Virus record (IMG/VR): IMGVR_UViG_3300050821_010541
Span: 1-43,794 of that record
Length of the DNA: 43,794 nt
Direction: 5' to 3' (one strand)
Source of the DNA: a virus
Below are positions 1 to 6,550 of the stretch, piece by piece (position 1 is the stretch's first letter; each line of letters begins with the position of its first letter). Under the pieces are notes generated by a model. That model saw only the letters and a list, made by a program, of their open reading frames with translations, was not told where the DNA came from and made no database searches. A program made the translations under genes and the position numbers.

Positions 1-96
1 ATAGGTCTTGCCGCTCGAACGCCGCCCGATCCATCCCAGGACATCGGTAACCACCGTATCCGGGAAATCAATTTCGTCGGTGATGTGGAGTTTCAT
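1..96 (-). CDS. P-loop ATPase, N-terminal fragment (HerA/DUF87-like), cut by window edge
   Basis: Only the first 32 codons are inside the window. The start ATG (94-96) overlaps the stop of the preceding gene as ATGA, so the two are translationally coupled. The fragment begins MKLHITDEID and reaches a clear Walker A motif, GRRSSGKT, at about residues 24-31. A Walker A this close to the N-terminus after a short beta-rich lead-in is usual for HerA/DUF87-type ATPases found on phages and plasmids. The exact family is inferred; Walker B and everything after it lie beyond the left edge. Confidence 0.55.
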   Translation of the reverse strand, partial: MKLHITDEIDFPDTVVTDVLGWIGRRSSGKTY

Positions 97-410
97 TCGA
101 AGTCAAATCCGCGCTGCGCCTTGGTCTCGGCCGTCTCGGGAACGTGTTTCTTCATCTCGGCAGCCGCCGCCTTTTCCGTCATCCCGCCCCAATTCGTCTC
201 ACGGTTGGCCGCTTTGCACGTCGGACAGCGGTCTACTGTCTCGTAAACGCAGCGAGAACCGTTCTTAGGGCGCCGTGAAAGCCGCATGTGCCAACGAGTG
301 ACGCATTCGGCACAATTCCGGCAGACGCTCGCGCTGCAGGTTCTGCCATCCGGCAAGCGGCCATCGCAGAGCAGCGTGGCTTCCCGGCTTTTGCAGAAGG
401 GGCAAAGCAT
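93..410 (-). CDS. Small cysteine-rich zinc-ribbon protein downstream of ParA
   Basis: 105 aa starting MLCPFCKSREATLLCDG. Several cysteine pairs (CPFC, CRNC, CPTC) predict one or two zinc-binding knuckles in the first 75 residues, followed by a charged helical tail. A longer reading frame exists upstream, but the ATG at 408-410 lies 1 nt after the parA stop and puts CPFC at the very N-terminus, so I chose it. Being directly behind parA it could be the ParA partner or DNA-binding adaptor, but it resembles no known ParB, ParG or Omega protein. Function unknown. Confidence 0.65.
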   Translation of the reverse strand: MLCPFCKSREATLLCDGRLPDGRTCSASVCRNCAECVTRWHMRLSRRPKNGSRCVYETVDRCPTCKAANRETNWGGMTEKAAAAEMKKHVPETAETKAQRGFDFE

Positions 411-411
411 T

Positions 412-1095
412 TCAGCCTGTGGCCTGGGCAACCCTCTTCCCTGCCCCGAATACCCGAGTGCAGATCGCTTCCATTTCGGCCGAGGCCTTCTCATCGGGCG
501 GCTTCAGCTCGTGTGCCGCGCTGCCGGCCGCGGCGGCATTAGAAAACGCCTTGCGGTTGCCGATCCGCTCGGTGAGCATCGTATAGGCTTCGCCAGCCTC
601 GGCCAGTTTTTCCGCCAGCATCTGTTCGGCCTCATCGTTATCGTTGCCGCGCGAGTCGGCCCGGTTGAGAAAGCAGATCACTCGCAAGCCGGGATTGGCC
701 GGCCGTATCTCTTCGGCCATGGCGATCATTTGATCCATGGTCCAGACGTCGAAAGAGCGCGGCTGGAATGGAACCAGCAACACATCGGCCAGTGCGATCG
801 CGGCGCGTTGCGAGACGGTATCACGTCCGCCCGCGTCGATGATAATGTCGTCGTATTTTCCGCGCATCCGCTGAACCTGGGCGCGCAGCGCGTTGCCGTG
901 AAGCTGGTTACAGGTGTAGCCGGGATCGCCCTGTTTCTCGATGCGCAGCGCCGTGAAATCCGTGGCCGACTGCTGAGGATCGGCGTCTACCAGCAGGACA
1001 TCACTTCCCTGCCCTGCCCGCAAAATTGCCAGATTAGTCGCGAGCGTCGTTTTACCAACACCGCCCTTGACTCCGCCGGCGATAACAATTGCCAT
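412..1095 (-). CDS. parA: ParA-family partition ATPase
   Basis: 227 aa. The deviant Walker A motif VKGGVGKTT (residues 9-17, with the signature Lys10) is followed by VDADPQQ (36-42) and IIIDAGG (84-90). These are the three nucleotide-binding motifs of ParA/Soj/MinD ATPases. The length and absence of an N-terminal HTH place it with short ParA proteins (type Ib-like), which act with a small centromere-binding protein to segregate low-copy plasmids. No ParB-like gene is visible next to it; a zinc-ribbon gene follows after 1 nt. Upstream lie one complete 17-bp palindrome (1129-1145) and two extra half-sites (1104-1111, 1118-1125), suggesting autoregulation or a centromere. Confidence 0.92.
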   Translation of the reverse strand: MAIVIAGGVKGGVGKTTLATNLAILRAGQGSDVLLVDADPQQSATDFTALRIEKQGDPGYTCNQLHGNALRAQVQRMRGKYDDIIIDAGGRDTVSQRAAIALADVLLVPFQPRSFDVWTMDQMIAMAEEIRPANPGLRVICFLNRADSRGNDNDEAEQMLAEKLAEAGEAYTMLTERIGNRKAFSNAAAAGSAAHELKPPDEKASAEMEAICTRVFGAGKRVAQATG

Positions 1096-1103
1096 TGCCG
1101 CAT

Positions 1104-1125
1104 GGTATCACGTTGGCGGTATCGC
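1104..1125. promoter_or_regulatory. Two extra half-sites of the 17-bp operator in front of parA
   Basis: GGTATCAC at 1104-1111 and GGTATCGC at 1118-1125 match the left arm of the dispersed palindrome. They lie between the complete copy (1129-1145) and the parA ATG (1095). This is the only place where half-sites cluster with a whole site on the same side of a start codon. Confidence 0.5.
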
Positions 1126-1128
1126 AGT

Positions 1129-1145
1129 GGTGTTACTGTGATACC
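1129..1145. promoter_or_regulatory. Operator-like palindrome, copy 1 (parA upstream)
   Basis: GGTGTTACTGTGATACC, a variant with a weakened left arm. Read on the minus strand, the altered bases create the TAA stop (1133-1135) of the upstream gene, so the site doubles as gene end and parA upstream region. Confidence 0.65.
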
Positions 1146-1783
1146 ACCGCGTGGAGTGGCCGGTGTCTGGCGAAAAGATAACGCCCGCGCGTCAGATGTC
1201 CGTGGCCATCCGGGGAAAGCGTTTGCGCATGGGCCCATTTCAGCAATTCCATGAGGGTGGCCTGGCTCGGCAGCGCGCCTTGGTTGTGCGCCAGATAGTC
1301 GGCGACCAGCTCATCATAGTAGCTGTGAAGGTGGAGATGCCGCTTGCCGTGAATTTCGCGAGCTGTATCCGTTTGCAGCCCGTCCGGCGCGTCCGGGGAA
1401 AGCGTTTGCGCGTGGGACCATTGCAGCAATTGCAAGAGCGTGATCTGGCTCGGCCTTGTGAGGTTGTGGTGCAGCATATAGTCGCCTAACAGCTCATCAA
1501 AGGCGTTGTGAAGATCGAGATGCCGCTTGCGGTGAATTTCGCGCTCTTGCGCAAGCTGCTGCTGGTTTTCGGAGGCCGGCGACGCGGCGAGCCACGCGGC
1601 GAGACAGGCGTTGCAGGGAATGTATCTCAGGCCAGCCGGTACCGGAGTCGGCGGCTGGATCACATGGCCGCACGGTAAGGTGAGATGCTGCACGCCGTCG
1701 ACCAGCTCGCGAAAGTCAATGAGCCGGTTGAAGCGCAGCAGGTCAGGACCGAGGCCGCTTAGCTCGGGAGGTCTGTTTTCCAT
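1133..1783 (-). CDS. Unknown protein with CxxC region and a tandem ~58-aa duplication
   Basis: 216 aa. The N-terminal part contains LPCGH and a later CNAC, a likely zinc-binding region. From about residue 80 two similar segments follow, each running from REIH-KRHLxLH through a helical stretch to HAQTLSPD, an obvious internal duplication also visible at DNA level (around 1215-1355 and 1390-1545). I do not recognise the fold. The stop codon TAA lies inside palindrome copy 1. The start ATG overlaps the end of the small membrane-protein gene upstream by about 41 nt. Confidence 0.7.
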   Translation of the reverse strand: MENRPPELSGLGPDLLRFNRLIDFRELVDGVQHLTLPCGHVIQPPTPVPAGLRYIPCNACLAAWLAASPASENQQQLAQEREIHRKRHLDLHNAFDELLGDYMLHHNLTRPSQITLLQLLQWSHAQTLSPDAPDGLQTDTAREIHGKRHLHLHSYYDELVADYLAHNQGALPSQATLMELLKWAHAQTLSPDGHGHLTRGRYLFARHRPLHAVVSQ

Positions 1784-1883
1784 GCGGTGATCGTAGCGAA
1801 CCCTCGACGGCGCCTAACCGCCAGAAATACGCCACCAGCAACCCAAGGGCAAAGCCGATGGCCAGATAGACGAGCGGATACAC
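1743..1883 (-). CDS. Small single-pass membrane protein
   Basis: 46 aa, GTG start 10 nt after the stop of the preceding gene. The N-terminal half (YPLVYLAIGFALGLLVAYFW) is a clear transmembrane segment, followed by a basic tail rich in R, K and S. It fills the only gap between the genes at 1893 and 1783, overlapping the latter by 41 nt. Function unknown; a membrane anchor or holin-like role is possible but not shown. Confidence 0.5.
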   Translation of the reverse strand: MYPLVYLAIGFALGLLVAYFWRLGAVEGSLRSPHGKQTSRAKRPRS

Positions 1884-1892
1884 GTCCCAAGG

Positions 1893-2270
1893 CTAGCGCT
1901 TGCGGATTTCCATCTTCTCACCTGACAGGCCGAGCGTACCTTCAGACGTGAGAAGAACCGGGAAGCCGTTCACATCGCCCTTGGCCTCATTGTAAAAAGG
2001 ACTTTCCTTGTCCGCCAGCCAGAGCACGCGGGTATCAGAGCCGAAAACCACCTCGGCCATGGTAAAAAACGGTTCGCTGGCTGGCTGCAACTCCCGCGCC
2101 TTCTGAATGGGCGTGATAAGCATGATCTTCAGTTCCTCCCCGGCCAGGTATTCGGCGAGCATCTTGTCCAGTTCAGCCTTGTCGAATCCGGGCATCTCCC
2201 GGAACCCTTTCTCATCCAGCGGCCGGACGTGCACCACATCCCCGGCCTCGAATGGCGTGTTGGCGCTCAT
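1893..2270 (-). CDS. Hypothetical protein
   Basis: 125 aa starting MSANTPFEAGDVVHVRPLDE. The ATG at 2268-2270 was chosen over a longer frame because it directly follows (2 nt) the stop of the upstream gene. The sequence is acidic with mixed alpha/beta character, an N-terminal stretch that could form a small beta-barrel (DVVHVRPL), and no cysteine cluster or membrane segment. I recognise no family. It lies in the same minus-strand run as the zinc-ribbon gene 2273-2590. Confidence 0.65.
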   Translation of the reverse strand: MSANTPFEAGDVVHVRPLDEKGFREMPGFDKAELDKMLAEYLAGEELKIMLITPIQKARELQPASEPFFTMAEVVFGSDTRVLWLADKESPFYNEAKGDVNGFPVLLTSEGTLGLSGEKMEIRKR

Positions 2271-2272
2271 GC

Positions 2273-2590
2273 CTATTGTTCCCACGGTTCGGTTTTCCGT
2301 TGGCGCATGAAGTCGGCGTACGGATTGTCCTTCAGGTATTCGAGTTGCTGCCGCGCGCGGTCGCCCACTTTCACCTGGACGGCGCTCTCGCCATGTGTCG
2401 CTTCCGCCAACTGAGCCAGCGCCATGCCGCAACGATTGCAAACCGGCTCCCATTCGCCGGCATCCAACAGCGGGGCCACCTTCGCCGTTACCTGCAAGGG
2501 CTCGTCGCAGACCGAGCATTGGTAGCCAAGCTTATTGCCCGGCGTCAACGGTTCGCTCGCGCTTCTGCAGGCCGCTAGCTGTCTGGGCAT
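2273..2590 (-). CDS. Small zinc-ribbon protein
   Basis: 105 aa, start MPRQLAACRS. CSVC (about residues 25-28) and CNRC (about 51-54) form a four-cysteine zinc ribbon; the C-terminal half is a charged helix. Palindrome copy 2 (2600-2616) lies 9 bp upstream of the ATG, which fixes this start over the longer open frame running through the palindrome. It is divergent from the gene at 2625. A nucleic-acid-binding or adaptor role is plausible; no specific family recognised. Confidence 0.7.
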   Translation of the reverse strand: MPRQLAACRSASEPLTPGNKLGYQCSVCDEPLQVTAKVAPLLDAGEWEPVCNRCGMALAQLAEATHGESAVQVKVGDRARQQLEYLKDNPYADFMRQRKTEPWEQ

Positions 2591-2599
2591 GAGAATTAC

Positions 2600-2616
2600 G
2601 GTATCACGGTGATACC
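2600..2616. promoter_or_regulatory. Operator-like palindrome, copy 2
   Basis: Perfect GGTATCACGGTGATACC between divergent genes: 9 bp before the ATG of 2273-2590 and 8 bp before the GTG of 2625-2891. Well placed to control both. Confidence 0.75.
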
Positions 2617-2624
2617 CTGCATGA

Positions 2625-2891
2625 GTGCGGCACGTTCCTGTGTACGTCTTCTTTAGAACGGCAAACGGGCGTTGGCAACACAACACGTCCGCAACGTCCC
2701 TCTTCGAAGGCGCGATGGCCGCGATCCGCTGGTTCAACGAATGGAAGGGACCGAGGCCGACACTCGACACGATCCTGGAAATCAATGCGGGCTGGGCTGG
2801 TGAACAAAAGATTTATCGCGTGAGGGCCAGCCGAGTCGTAGAGCATTTTGGATTGAATCCCGGGGACTGGCTGGAAACGGTATCACGGTGA
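2625..2891 (+). CDS. Hypothetical protein ending inside a palindrome
   Basis: 88 aa, GTG start at 2625; the frame is closed just upstream by a TGA within palindrome copy 2. The sequence (PVYVFFRTANGRWQH, then IRWFNEWKG) looks like a compact alpha/beta domain with no metal ligands or membrane segment. Its last codons, read through palindrome copy 3, give V-S-R and a TGA at 2889-2891. It is convergent with the coiled-coil gene that ends at 2895. Family not recognised. Confidence 0.65.
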   Translation: MRHVPVYVFFRTANGRWQHNTSATSLFEGAMAAIRWFNEWKGPRPTLDTILEINAGWAGEQKIYRVRASRVVEHFGLNPGDWLETVSR

Positions 2892-2895
2892 TACC
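2879..2895. promoter_or_regulatory. Operator-like palindrome, copy 3
   Basis: Perfect GGTATCACGGTGATACC between two convergent genes. It contains the plus-strand TGA stop (2889-2891) and the last base of the minus-strand TAG stop (2895-2897). It sits at gene ends, not starts, and is followed by TAGG, as is copy 4. Confidence 0.75.
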
Positions 2896-3209
2896 TAGGG
2901 CTTCTGCTCGGCCAAGCCAGTCTTATCCTTCAGCCGCGCAATATCGGTATTGTGCTGCATCGTGATTCGCGCCCAGTCGCGCAGATCGCGGTCTAACGTT
3001 TCGACCCGCCCAGTCAGAGCGCGGTCTAACGTTTCGATCCGCCCAGTCAGAGCGCGGTCTGACGTCTCGATCCGCCCAGTCAGATCGCGGTTTAACGTTT
3101 CGATCCGCCCGGCCAAGCCGCTCAGAGCCGTCTCGTTGCGCACGAAGGCGGCGATCACGGCAAGTGTCGGAACGGCGGCGGCAATGATAGTGCTGGTTGT
3201 TTGGTCCAT
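2895..3209 (-). CDS. Membrane-anchored coiled-coil protein with 11-residue repeats
   Basis: 104 aa. An N-terminal hydrophobic segment (TIIAAAVPTLAVIAAFV) is followed by about four copies of an 11-aa unit, L-TGRIET-LDR-A, that would form an extended coiled coil. The tail is H-N-T-D-I-A-R-LKDK. The architecture and the tail (H..[DE]I..LKD[KR]) match the plus-strand gene at 35372-35596, so the two are probably paralogues. The stop codon touches palindrome copy 3. Possible roles include a membrane scaffold, spanin-like or holin-associated factor, or superinfection-exclusion protein; none is proven. Confidence 0.7.
   Translation of the reverse strand: MDQTTSTIIAAAVPTLAVIAAFVRNETALSGLAGRIETLNRDLTGRIETSDRALTGRIETLDRALTGRVETLDRDLRDWARITMQHNTDIARLKDKTGLAEQKP
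2985..3115 (-). repeat. 33-bp tandem repeats encoding the coiled coil
   Basis: About four copies of a 33-bp unit containing GCGGTCTAACGTTTCGATCC. They are nearly identical at DNA level, so the array could expand or contract in steps of 11 residues without a frameshift. Confidence 0.75.
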
Positions 3210-3223
3210 AACGTTGCTCTCAC

Positions 3224-3240
3224 GGTATCACGGTGATACC
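3224..3240. promoter_or_regulatory. Operator-like palindrome, copy 4
   Basis: Perfect GGTATCACGGTGATACC directly after repA; its last base is the first base of the repA stop complement (3240-3242). It lies 14 bp upstream of the ATG of the coiled-coil gene (3209), so it fits as the operator of that gene. Confidence 0.75.
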
Positions 3241-4205
3241 TAGGCGCTGATCTCACGCGGGGCGCGCGGCGCAATCGCTGGCGGACAGGGATAAAGGGTG
3301 AAGCCGCCTTTGCCGTAGGTAAGATTCAGCGCCGGATAGAACGCGCGGATTTTCCGGAAAGCACCCTTGGCCTTCCCGATGAAATCATTGACGCGCGCAT
3401 ATTCCCCGCCCATCTGCTGCATCAGACCGTCCCACGGGATAAACATCGGCTTTGAGATTTTGAACACCCGCCATGTCACCCATGCGTAGAGGTCGAGAGC
3501 CAGCGGCGAGCGTTTGATGGCCAGCAGCACTCGCATGTCGACCGGCACGGCATTGCTGGTGAGGGCATCATAGAAATCTTCGCCGAGAATCACGAAACTC
3601 TCGAAGAGTGTTCCCTGCCCCGGCTCATGCGGGTCCCACCAGAATTCGCCTTTCGGCGCGACCTGCATATCGAGCCAACGTTCGCCATGGCGTTTCGGGT
3701 CTTCCTCCATTTTTTGATGAAAGCTGATCGTGGCTTTAAACAATCGGCGCTGCTGGTCTTGCAGGCGCTGCACATCGCTCCGTTTGCCCCCGCGTGAAGG
3801 GTCGAGCCCGAGGCCGCGCATAAATTCGCTCAGACTGTGGCCTAGCTCAATTCGCCTGCTTTTGGTTCTGAGCGCTTCCGTGGTTATCCAGAACAGCAGC
3901 AGCCGGGGAATGACGCCGTAGGGGAAGCCAAAGGATTTATCGTTCTCATCCGTGCCCGGTTTGATGGACAGTGTGTACTTTCCATTGCGCCGCTTCCAGC
4001 TCGGAACGTCGCCAGGGTTGCTGTGCGGCAAGGTGCATTGCACGAGCTGCCGGGCCATGAATGTTAATTCCGTCTCCCCGGGCGCCTCTCGGATCGCGGC
4101 CGCGGTGCTGAGCAATTTTTCCTGGTTTCGCGTGAGGGGAGCGGCGGCTTTCAATTGCCGCTTCAATTTTGGGGATCTGGCTAGAACAGCGTCTGCTGAT
4201 TCCAT
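3240..4205 (-). CDS. repA: Plasmid replication initiator, RepA_C family
   Basis: 321 aa from the ATG at 4203-4205, which has AAGG 9 nt upstream; the open frame extends further but would run through the iterons. Recognisable family features are FGFPYGVIPRLLLFWITTEA, the RRIELGHSLSEFMRGLGL stretch, GG followed by a basic helix, and a C-terminal winged-helix part (DLYAWVTWRVF...PWDGLMQQMGG). This is the plasmid-encoded RepA (RepA_C) family, which binds iterons to start replication and control copy number. The iteron array lies at 4258-4449, just before the gene. RepA on an element with tail genes is the main reason to call this a phage-plasmid. Confidence 0.88.
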   Translation of the reverse strand: MESADAVLARSPKLKRQLKAAAPLTRNQEKLLSTAAAIREAPGETELTFMARQLVQCTLPHSNPGDVPSWKRRNGKYTLSIKPGTDENDKSFGFPYGVIPRLLLFWITTEALRTKSRRIELGHSLSEFMRGLGLDPSRGGKRSDVQRLQDQQRRLFKATISFHQKMEEDPKRHGERWLDMQVAPKGEFWWDPHEPGQGTLFESFVILGEDFYDALTSNAVPVDMRVLLAIKRSPLALDLYAWVTWRVFKISKPMFIPWDGLMQQMGGEYARVNDFIGKAKGAFRKIRAFYPALNLTYGKGGFTLYPCPPAIAPRAPREISA

Positions 4206-4257
4206 TTCAATAACCTTAGCCGATAGGCAAGCTGTTGTAAAGAAAGAAAATCTGTTA

Positions 4258-4449
4258 GCTGAAACGGTCTTATTTTTTCCAGGGTGAAACGCTACACCGG
4301 GACGCTGAAACGGTCTTATTTTTGGTGGTATCACAGTGATACCCGCCCTTCCAACGATGAAACGGTACACCGGTTAGTTTTCCACGCTGAAACGGTCGCA
4401 GGGCTGTACGCTGAAACGGTCTTATTTCTACGCTGAAACGGTCTTGCAT
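4258..4449. repeat. Iteron array, candidate plasmid replication origin (oriV)
   Basis: Seven direct repeats with consensus GCTGAAACGGTCTTATTT start at 4258, 4283, 4304, 4356, 4386, 4410 and 4432. Copies at 4258, 4304 and 4410 are identical over 18 bp; those at 4283 and 4356 are degenerate and carry TACACCGG at the end. Most starts are 21-30 bp apart, roughly two to three helix turns, with a 52-bp gap that holds the 17-bp palindrome. The position immediately upstream of repA is the standard arrangement for RepA_C plasmids. Confidence 0.85.
4327..4343. promoter_or_regulatory. Operator-like palindrome, copy 5 (inside the iterons)
   Basis: Perfect GGTATCACAGTGATACC between iterons 3 and 4. A protein bound here would sit in the middle of the initiator-binding array and about 120 bp from the repA start, so it could couple the phage regulator to plasmid replication. 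Confidence 0.75.
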
Positions 4450-4519
4450 ACCTGTAATAGATAGAAGGGTCCTATAGGGCGCTTCCCTGCCCTTGTGGAA
4501 ATGTGGAATCCTGAATCAA

Positions 4520-4918
4520 ATGCCACTGAACCGCAGAGAAATTCTGCAACTGTTCGGCGTCGGTGCGGCCGTTGTGCCGATCATCGGCGGAGCGCCGGAG
4601 ATGGCGGCGACCGCGCGGCTAGTTGAAGTTCCGAGGGTTGAGCCATGCATCTCCACTAATCCTTATCCGCAGGTGAAACAAATTCGGATGGAGACGGGCG
4701 GACGCTACCGAATGACACTCACGGCGCTGCATGACAGCTTCCTCATCGAAGGCGACACCTTCCTGACAGATCTTTCCTACGAATCGCTGAAGGTGACCGA
4801 TTTTTCGGGCCGAGCCGTCGACACCATCCTTAGCCAGCAAAGACTGCGCTGGACGCTCTCCGGAGAATTCCTGGAGGATCAGCGCGGACAGTTGGCGAAC
4901 CTCGTTTTCCCGACATAA
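4520..4918 (+). CDS. Tat-exported small protein, unknown function
   Basis: 132 aa from the ATG at 4520. The N-terminus NRREILQLFGVGAAVVPII is a typical twin-arginine signal: RR, hydrophobic core, then small residues before a probable cleavage near AATA. The mature part (about 95 aa) is beta-rich with one cysteine. A TTG start at 4493 would add nine residues, but the twin-arginine motif is normally close to the N-terminus. It is a monocistronic plus-strand gene just beyond the iterons. An exported, non-structural protein on a prophage suggests a lysogen-expressed envelope or exclusion factor (inference). Confidence 0.65.
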   Translation: MPLNRREILQLFGVGAAVVPIIGGAPEMAATARLVEVPRVEPCISTNPYPQVKQIRMETGGRYRMTLTALHDSFLIEGDTFLTDLSYESLKVTDFSGRAVDTILSQQRLRWTLSGEFLEDQRGQLANLVFPT

Positions 4919-4997
4919 GGCTTTCGTTGTTATCGGCAAGAGCCTGAAACGAAAGTAAGGAAAGGGCTAGCGCCCGTCCTCACTCAAACCCTCTCCT

Positions 4998-5039
4998 AAA
5001 AAACGGAGGCCTGCCGGAATTGTGGCGATCCCGGCAGGC
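4998..5039 (-). terminator. Hairpin terminator, minus strand
   Basis: GCCTGCCGG (5009-5017) pairs with CCGGCAGGC (5031-5039) across a 13-nt loop. On the minus strand it is followed 5 nt later by a run of six T. It would end transcription of the gene 5120-5521. The rest of 4919-5119 shows no gene. Confidence 0.6.
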
Positions 5040-5119
5040 TTTGGGAGATTCAGAGGGGAAGTGCCGGCAGATCAGAAATTTTCTGATCCAGAAAATCCCT
5101 CTCCAGGCCGGAAAATTCC

Positions 5120-5521
5120 CTAAATCTGCAAGGCCGCGGAGACTCGTTCTAACGTGGCGTAAACGCAGGCCACGCGCTCAATCGCGACTTGGAGGTCCTG
5201 AGCCAAAGGACTCCCGATAGCTCGCGGCTTGTGCGCTGGGGCCGCATCGTTGACCCATTCGGTATTGAGTATAGGCGGAGGTAAAACGTTCTTCAGACGC
5301 ACAATGAGCCGGGCGGCGCCGGTTTCGAGCGTTCCAAGTTCCTGGGACAATGCGGTCACGAGTTCGGGGATGGCGCGGATCGCACCGCTGCCGTCCTCCG
5401 CGCTTGCCGGCGGTACGTTAATCACGACCGGTTCTTCCCTGGTGGCGATTTCATTGGAGGCGGGCTTGCCGGCCATAAGCATCGACGTTGTGTTGCGCGA
5501 CGATCGCGTGTGTGAGGCCAT
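5120..5521 (-). CDS. Hypothetical helical protein
   Basis: 133 aa starting MASHTRSSRN. A later ATG pair (MLMAGKP, 5482) is also possible. After a low-complexity N-terminus the remainder is mostly helical (IPELVTALSQELGTLETG, then a C-terminal helix LQVAIERVACVYATLERVSAAL). No metal site or membrane segment is visible. It is divergent from the gene at 5552 and is followed by a minus-strand hairpin terminator. No family recognised. Confidence 0.6.
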   Translation of the reverse strand: MASHTRSSRNTTSMLMAGKPASNEIATREEPVVINVPPASAEDGSGAIRAIPELVTALSQELGTLETGAARLIVRLKNVLPPPILNTEWVNDAAPAHKPRAIGSPLAQDLQVAIERVACVYATLERVSAALQI

Positions 5522-5551
5522 GCCTAATTCTAAGTGCCTTAATCTGGAGCC

Positions 5552-5827
5552 ATGCTGTGCTACGTGAGCGTTGCCAACAATCACACCGGCGCATGGATCG
5601 GCGCGGTGATCGTCAACAAACCAACCGAGGAAGAAGCGCAAGATTACGCCGCAGGCTTGGCTCGCGCGGATCCACAGTGCCCGTGCGTACAAACAGTTTG
5701 TGTGCGAATCAAGCCCGGATCGCCACCCATTCCGGCTGAGCTGATAGGCCGTCTCTTGACGAAAGCCGATCTGGAGGTGATCTCTCCGGGTGATCCCGGC
5801 AACCTGGCAGCGATCCGCGTTTCCTAG
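5552..5827 (+). CDS. Hypothetical protein
   Basis: 91 aa, ATG at 5552. Beta-alpha composition (MLCYVSVANNHTGAWIGAVIV at the N-terminus, then a helix TEEEAQDYAAGLARAD) and two cysteines in PQCPC. Its TAG stop overlaps the TAG of the convergent HNH gene by three bases, leaving no spacer. There is no palindrome in front of it, unlike most neighbours. Family not recognised. Confidence 0.6.
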   Translation: MLCYVSVANNHTGAWIGAVIVNKPTEEEAQDYAAGLARADPQCPCVQTVCVRIKPGSPPIPAELIGRLLTKADLEVISPGDPGNLAAIRVS

Positions 5828-6255
5828 GCGGCGAAGAGTGACGGTTGCCAGATCACGACTTCGGGCTCATGCAGGGTGAACTCGGGAAGCAGCAATTGCT
5901 CCGCCTGGCGCGGGTGCTGTTCACGCCACAGCCTTTCTAGGATCTCCGACATGCCGAAAACCAAACGGGGCGCGTGGTGAACGCGGCCGTGGCATTTAGA
6001 GCAGAGCGTAATCAGGATCGAGAGAGTCCGTCCGGGGCGGCGGTGATGGACAATCGGCGGATCGCCCGCGCACGAAACGCAGCGCCAGCCGTCACGGGCC
6101 AAGGCTTGCTCGCGCCGTCCTCCGAACCTGCTAAGCGAACGCCGGTGGCTATCGTAGCAACGCCGGCAACGGCCTTTGGCGTGGGGTTCGGCCGCGCCGC
6201 AAGGACACCAGAGCGTCTGCTGTAAGACGAATCCGGGGAGGCTGGCGCAGGCCAT
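5824..6255 (-). CDS. HNH endonuclease-like protein
   Basis: 143 aa. An N-terminal cysteine cluster (CPCG ... CRRCY) is followed by the HNH core: R-DGWRCVSC (first CxxC), IVHHRRPGRTL (the catalytic HH), then LCSKCHGRVHH (second CxxC plus final histidine). This is the zinc-stabilised beta-beta-alpha-metal fold. HNH proteins act as homing or packaging-associated nucleases. Here it is far from any terminase gene and belongs to the early-region minus-strand set, so packaging is less likely. The start lies 11 bp downstream of palindrome copy 6. Confidence 0.82.
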   Translation of the reverse strand: MACASLPGFVLQQTLWCPCGAAEPHAKGRCRRCYDSHRRSLSRFGGRREQALARDGWRCVSCAGDPPIVHHRRPGRTLSILITLCSKCHGRVHHAPRLVFGMSEILERLWREQHPRQAEQLLLPEFTLHEPEVVIWQPSLFAA

Positions 6256-6266
6256 GACTCCAGAAT

Positions 6267-6283
6267 GGTATCACAGCGATACC
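6267..6283. promoter_or_regulatory. Operator-like palindrome, copy 6
   Basis: GGTATCACAGCGATACC, one base off perfect symmetry, 11 bp before the HNH gene start and 6 bp after the stop of the gene at 6290. Confidence 0.72.
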
Positions 6284-6289
6284 GGCTTT

Positions 6290-6550
6290 TCAATCGTGGC
6301 GGCGGAGTCTTGCTACTTGTTCGCGGTACGGTTCCGGCAGTTTGTCTTCGACGCTCTGTAGGAGTCCCAGCAGAAATCCGTGGAGCCATAGCAGGCGCTG
6401 AGGCACGGTCTCCGTTTTGATCGCGGTCTGCAGGTCGCGCGCCTTCGTCGCGAGCTGTTCGATGGCGGCCAGGTTTGCTGTCACGTCATTTGAACCCGAA
6501 GTCGCGCCTTCAAACGCCTTGACTGCATCCGGGTCCATGGGTTTACTCAT
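6290..6550 (-). CDS. Hypothetical helical protein
   Basis: 86 aa from ATG 6550 (MSKPMDPDAVKAFEG). A GTG inside palindrome copy 7 (6566-6568) would add six residues (MIPSLA). The body is one long amphipathic helical region (ANLAAIEQLATKARDLQTAI) followed by a second helix and a charged tail. No cofactor or metal motif. It is flanked by palindrome copies 7 (start side) and 6 (end side), so it may be an independently controlled unit. Confidence 0.62.
   Translation of the reverse strand: MSKPMDPDAVKAFEGATSGSNDVTANLAAIEQLATKARDLQTAIKTETVPQRLLWLHGFLLGLLQSVEDKLPEPYREQVARLRRHD

Noticed and set aside
828-835. GGTATCAC half-site within parA
   Set aside because: Only an 8-bp match with no right arm, in well-conserved coding sequence; likely chance.
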